From the NCBI GenBank assembly GCA_031363915.1, contig JANLVI010000039.1, positions 50,819 through 114,818 of the forward strand: 64,000 nt of DNA. Reading direction: 5' to 3'. The translations under genes were made by a program, and so were the position numbers. Of this stretch, positions 61,306 to 64,000 are shown in pieces. The first letter of the stretch is position 1, and every line of letters starts with the position of its first letter. The notes below the pieces were generated by a model. It searched no databases. It saw nothing but the letters and a program-made list of their open reading frames with translations, and was not told where the DNA came from. This stretch comes from JANLVI01 sp031363915 (GTDB lineage Bacteria > Vulcanimicrobiota > Vulcanimicrobiia > Vulcanimicrobiales > Vulcanimicrobiaceae).

Positions 61306-62388
61306 TCATCGCGTCCCCGCAAGGTCCTCGCGCGCGATTCGCGCGTTGGCAGCGATATGGGCGCCGGGCTCGATCGCGGCGTCATGCCCGATCACGCTCC
61401 CGGCTTCGACCCTCGCCCCGGCGCCGATACGGGCACGGCTGGCGATGATCGCCTCATCGATCGAGGCGCCGTTTTCGACAATGACTTCATCCCACAAGAG
61501 TGAGCCGATGACGCTGGCGCCGCTGCCGATGATACTGCGCTCACCGACGACGGTATAAGGACCAACCACCGCGTCGCTTGCAATGGTTGCGCCTTGGCCG
61601 ATGAAGACCGGCGGGCGCAGGGCGTTCACGGGCACGCTTGCGGCGCCCGGGCCGCTGATGCCGCGACCGATGCCCATCGGCATCCGGTCATCGAAAATGT
61701 CGCGGTGGGCGCTCAAATACGCTTCGGGTCGGCCCAGGTCGAGCCAATAGTCGTCCGTGGTGTACGCATAGAGCGGGAGCCCGGTTGCGATGAGGGCCGG
61801 AAACGTTTCGCGTTCGATCGAGACGGCGCGGCCGGCCGGAATGTGGTCGAGGATCTCGCGCTCGAAGAGGTAGGTCCCGGCGTTCACCTCGTTGGTCGGC
61901 GCAGTCTCGCGTGGCGGTTTCTCGACGAAGGTGGAAATGCGGCCCTGCGGATCGTGGAGCACGCACCCAAACGCCGAGGGATCGTCGACCCGGATCAGGT
62001 GCAGCGTGCCGATGCCGCCCTTCTCTATGTGGTATGCGAGCATGCCGCGCAGATCGAGGCTGGTGAGCACGTCGCCGTTCAGGACGAAGAACCGGCCGGT
62101 GATGTACTGCTCGATGTTCTTGAGGGCGCCGGCCGTGCCGAGCGGCGTCTCCTCGATCACGTAGGTGACCTTCACGCCCAGGCGCGAGCCATCGCCGAAC
62201 GCGGAGGTGATTGCCTCGGGTAGGTACCCCGCCGGCAAGATCACATCGTTGATTCCCGCCGCTTTGAGCCGGAGCAGGGTGCGCTCGAGGAACGGGAGGT
62301 TGAGAACCGGGACCATGGGTTTTGGCGTCTCCAACGTCAACGGACGAAGACGCGTCCCCTCACCACCCACGAGCACCACTGCCTGCAC
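61306..62388 (-). CDS. Mannose-1-phosphate guanylyltransferase-like sugar nucleotidyltransferase
   Basis: The sequence begins VQAVVLVGGEGTRLRPLT with KPMVPVLNLPFLER, has EETPLGTAGALKNIE, VLNGDVLT, FVEKPP and YWLDLGRPEAYL, and ends in hexapeptide repeats. It resembles GDP-mannose pyrophosphorylases. GTG 62388 with GGAGGG upstream is preferred to ATG 62406. Cotranscribed with the GT4 gene is possible across a 147-base leader. Confidence 0.87.
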   Translation of the reverse strand: MQAVVLVGGEGTRLRPLTLETPKPMVPVLNLPFLERTLLRLKAAGINDVILPAGYLPEAITSAFGDGSRLGVKVTYVIEETPLGTAGALKNIEQYITGRFFVLNGDVLTSLDLRGMLAYHIEKGGIGTLHLIRVDDPSAFGCVLHDPQGRISTFVEKPPRETAPTNEVNAGTYLFEREILDHIPAGRAVSIERETFPALIATGLPLYAYTTDDYWLDLGRPEAYLSAHRDIFDDRMPMGIGRGISGPGAASVPVNALRPPVFIGQGATIASDAVVGPYTVVGERSIIGSGASVIGSLLWDEVIVENGASIDEAIIASRARIGAGARVEAGSVIGHDAAIEPGAHIAANARIAREDLAGTR

Positions 62389-62545
62389 TGAGATCCGACC
62401 CTCCATAAAAGAAAACGACCAAAGGCCAGGGTAGCCTTACCCGTCCCATTGGCTTCCCGCACGGTGCCCAGACGACATTTGCCTTTCCGGATGAATGTGA
62501 TACCATACCGGGCGTGCCTCGCGGAGGCGCGGTTCATGCCAGCGG

Positions 62546-62619
62546 TCCCGGTTCGTCTAATGGTAGGACAGCAGCCTCTGAAGCTGCTTATCGTGGTTCG
62601 AGTCCATGACCGGGAGCCA
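62546..62619 (+). tRNA. tRNA-Gln (CTG)
   Basis: The cloverleaf has acceptor TCCCGGT/ACCGGGA, discriminator G, anticodon loop CTCTGAA (CTG) and an encoded CCA. Confidence 0.93.
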
Positions 62620-62621
62620 AT

Positions 62622-62697
62622 GGCCCTATCGTCTAGAGGCCTAGGACGCTGCCCTCTCACGGCGGTAACACGGGTTCGAATCCCGTTGGGGCTACCA
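62622..62697 (+). tRNA. tRNA-Glu (CTC), probable integration target
   Basis: The cloverleaf has anticodon loop CTCTCAC (CTC), T-loop TTCGAAT and an encoded ACCA. It starts two bases after tRNA-Gln. The stop codon of the facing integrase gene lies in its last bases. Confidence 0.92.
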
Positions 62698-63999
62698 ATC
62701 GAAACCCTTGCTCTGCAAGGGTTTCTTCTTTTTTGGCTCGTTTTTAGTCACGATTTTAGTCACTTTCGTTTTGGGTTGCGCCTCCACGCCTCTCAGAGCA
62801 GCAGCATTCTTATTGGTCGGACGGCGCGGGTCCGACAGACGCTTCCGTACCTGAAGGTCCAGCCGCTCCATCGCTCGGCGCTGCTCCTCTGGTGCCTCCA
62901 TCAAGTAATGGGCGCGCGTTGTGCGGTCGTTCGTATGACCCAAGAGGCCGGCGATTTCCATAGTGTCGGTACCGTACTTCTTGAGTGCGCTGGCAAAAGA
63001 TGTCCTGAGCCCTTTAAGCGAGACATTCGGAAGTTCGCGCGCTTTGACCGCATAGACGAAGGCTGATGACAGCGAGTCCGGTGAAAGCGGCCTGCCATCG
63101 AAGTCGGCAAAGATGTGCGTAGTCGGCAAAACGGCCCACCCAAACTGTTTGGCTTGCATCTCCTGGACTGCACGATGTTCGCTCAGTACCTCCGCCGTCA
63201 GCCCACCAAGGGGGTAGTCACGCTCCGAGCCATCCGTCTTCAGCGCCTTGACGAAGACTACGCGCCCGCCATGTTCGTCGCGGCGTTCGGCAACGGCTCG
63301 CCGTACCTCCAGGACACGCTCGTGGTCATTGATGTCACGCCACTGCAGTCCGAGAATCTCGCTGCGGCGCATCCCCGTCATGGTCGCTACGACTACGGGC
63401 GCATAGAGATCGGTCTCGGCGAGGGAGGCCATCACCTGAACAGCGTCGTCAAGCCGAAGTCCTTTCGGCTTTGGCTTCCCCTTCGACGGTGCTTCGATTT
63501 CCCGGCAAGCGTTTGACGTGATGACCTTTTCACGAACGGCTCCATCGAATATCTGCTTTAGCAACGAGTACATGTCGTAAACCGTCTTCTTCGACCGCGG
63601 ACCGGTCTTACGGTCAAGCCTCTTTGCGTCGCGCCAGGATAACACGACATCGTCCACCATCCCGGCCGTGATGCTATTCATCGGACGTTCTCCGAAAGCG
63701 GGAATGAGGTGTTGCTCGATGCGCGCACGGTAGGTATCTGTGGTATCGCCGACGCCGAGTTTCTTGATTCGACGGTCGAGCCAACGCCGCGCATACTCCG
63801 AAAACGTCTCGCCCTTGCCAGGCCTTCGCTGCCCTTGTTCGAGCGCGACCCATTCTCGGCGAAACATCGCTTCGGCTTCGCGTTTGGACGGCGTCTTGTA
63901 CGTCCATCGTTCTTGACGACGTTTACCCGTGACGGGATCGAGACCGAGCGACACGGTCGCGGTCCAAGAGCCTTCGGATTGCTGCTTCCATGACGGCAT
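62692..63999 (-). CDS. Tyrosine recombinase (phage/ICE-type integrase) at tRNA-Glu
   Basis: The protein has an N-terminal arm-binding part, a SAM-like core-binding domain (TFSEYARRWLDRRIKKLG) and the catalytic domain with MTGMRRSEILGLQWRDI (Arg I), ALKTDGSERDYPL (beta-hairpin Lys), KGLRTSFAS (HxxR position is KxxR), GLLGHTNDRTT and the tyrosine in AHYLM. It is a 435-residue full-length integrase. The stop lies within the tRNA-Glu 3' end and the last codons coincide with the tRNA terminator. The ATG is at the window edge, so its RBS cannot be judged. It is likely the left end of a mobile element extending rightward. Confidence 0.88.
   Translation of the reverse strand: MPSWKQQSEGSWTATVSLGLDPVTGKRRQERWTYKTPSKREAEAMFRREWVALEQGQRRPGKGETFSEYARRWLDRRIKKLGVGDTTDTYRARIEQHLIPAFGERPMNSITAGMVDDVVLSWRDAKRLDRKTGPRSKKTVYDMYSLLKQIFDGAVREKVITSNACREIEAPSKGKPKPKGLRLDDAVQVMASLAETDLYAPVVVATMTGMRRSEILGLQWRDINDHERVLEVRRAVAERRDEHGGRVVFVKALKTDGSERDYPLGGLTAEVLSEHRAVQEMQAKQFGWAVLPTTHIFADFDGRPLSPDSLSSAFVYAVKARELPNVSLKGLRTSFASALKKYGTDTMEIAGLLGHTNDRTTRAHYLMEAPEEQRRAMERLDLQVRKRLSDPRRPTNKNAAALRGVEAQPKTKVTKIVTKNEPKKKKPLQSKGFDW
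62701..62734 (+). terminator. Terminator of tRNA-Gln/Glu, embedded in integrase coding sequence
   Basis: GAAACCCTTGC and GCAAGGGTTTC pair perfectly (11 bp) around TCT and are followed by TTCTTTTTT. It ends the plus-strand tRNA transcript. On the minus strand the same DNA encodes the last residues of the integrase (KKKKPLQSKG). Confidence 0.85.
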
Positions 64000-64000
64000 A

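Overview
The window is a high-GC (roughly 60 % by eye) bacterial chromosome segment packed almost entirely with coding sequence. Gene overlaps of the ATGA/GTGA type are very common. Lipoproteins, secreted enzymes and Sec signal peptides point to a free-living bacterium. The gene mix is what I would expect of a poorly studied deep-branching phylum such as Candidatus Eremiobacterota (WPS-2); that assignment is inference from gene content only. Key items are an archaeal-type PurP in the purine pathway, several unusual fusions and a ThrRS without a TGS domain.

Layout. Positions 1-4.4 kb hold the end of an S9 peptidase, a decayed HicAB toxin-antitoxin locus, an SsuBC-like ABC transporter flanked by tRNA-Phe, tRNA-Asp and tRNA-Val, topoisomerase IB and a decayed GyrI-like gene. 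Positions 4.4-15.2 kb hold housekeeping and accessory genes: VOC protein, TPR protein, geranylgeranyl-reductase-like flavoprotein, phosphoesterase, tRNA-Val, thrS, GH114-like lipoprotein, MFS and MarC membrane proteins, Nei glycosylase and tsaD. Positions 15.2-37.8 kb are dominated by purine biosynthesis on the minus strand: purN (fused to a GNAT domain), purM, purF, purD, guaA, two PurP-like genes, a PurS-like gene, purQ, purL, a purC-purE fusion and purB. They are interrupted by pepA, a three-gene split nitrile-hydratase/thiocyanate-hydrolase-like operon on the plus strand, an alpha/beta hydrolase, a Bax1-I membrane protein and two decaying Uma2 genes. Together these genes cover nearly all steps from PRPP to FAICAR, and GMP synthase follows. 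No purH is present, and PurP is the expected substitute for its transformylase activity.

Positions 37.9-43.3 kb hold a lipoprotein, holA, mtnA, a zinc-ribbon protein, ribH and a ribBA carrying an N-terminal helix-turn-helix domain. A large M30-like lipoprotein follows on the plus strand. From 62.4 kb leftwards to 45.9 kb all protein genes lie on the minus strand with many overlaps: sugar nucleotidyltransferase, GT4 glycosyltransferase and its alpha/alpha-barrel partner, PcrA helicase, dapB-asd-lysC-dapA, WecG-like transferase, a second nucleotidyltransferase, comF, DUF427, ribD, ribE, thioesterase and two zinc alcohol dehydrogenases. The right end carries tRNA-Gln and tRNA-Glu and a tyrosine integrase whose stop codon lies inside the tRNA-Glu 3' end. 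This marks the left boundary of an integrated element that continues beyond the window.

The most notable biology is the mosaic purine pathway (PurP pair, PurC-PurE with a degenerate carboxylase site, GNAT-PurN, divergent PurS), the HTH-RibBA fusion next to a candidate operator, and the split-beta cobalt-type hydratase operon.
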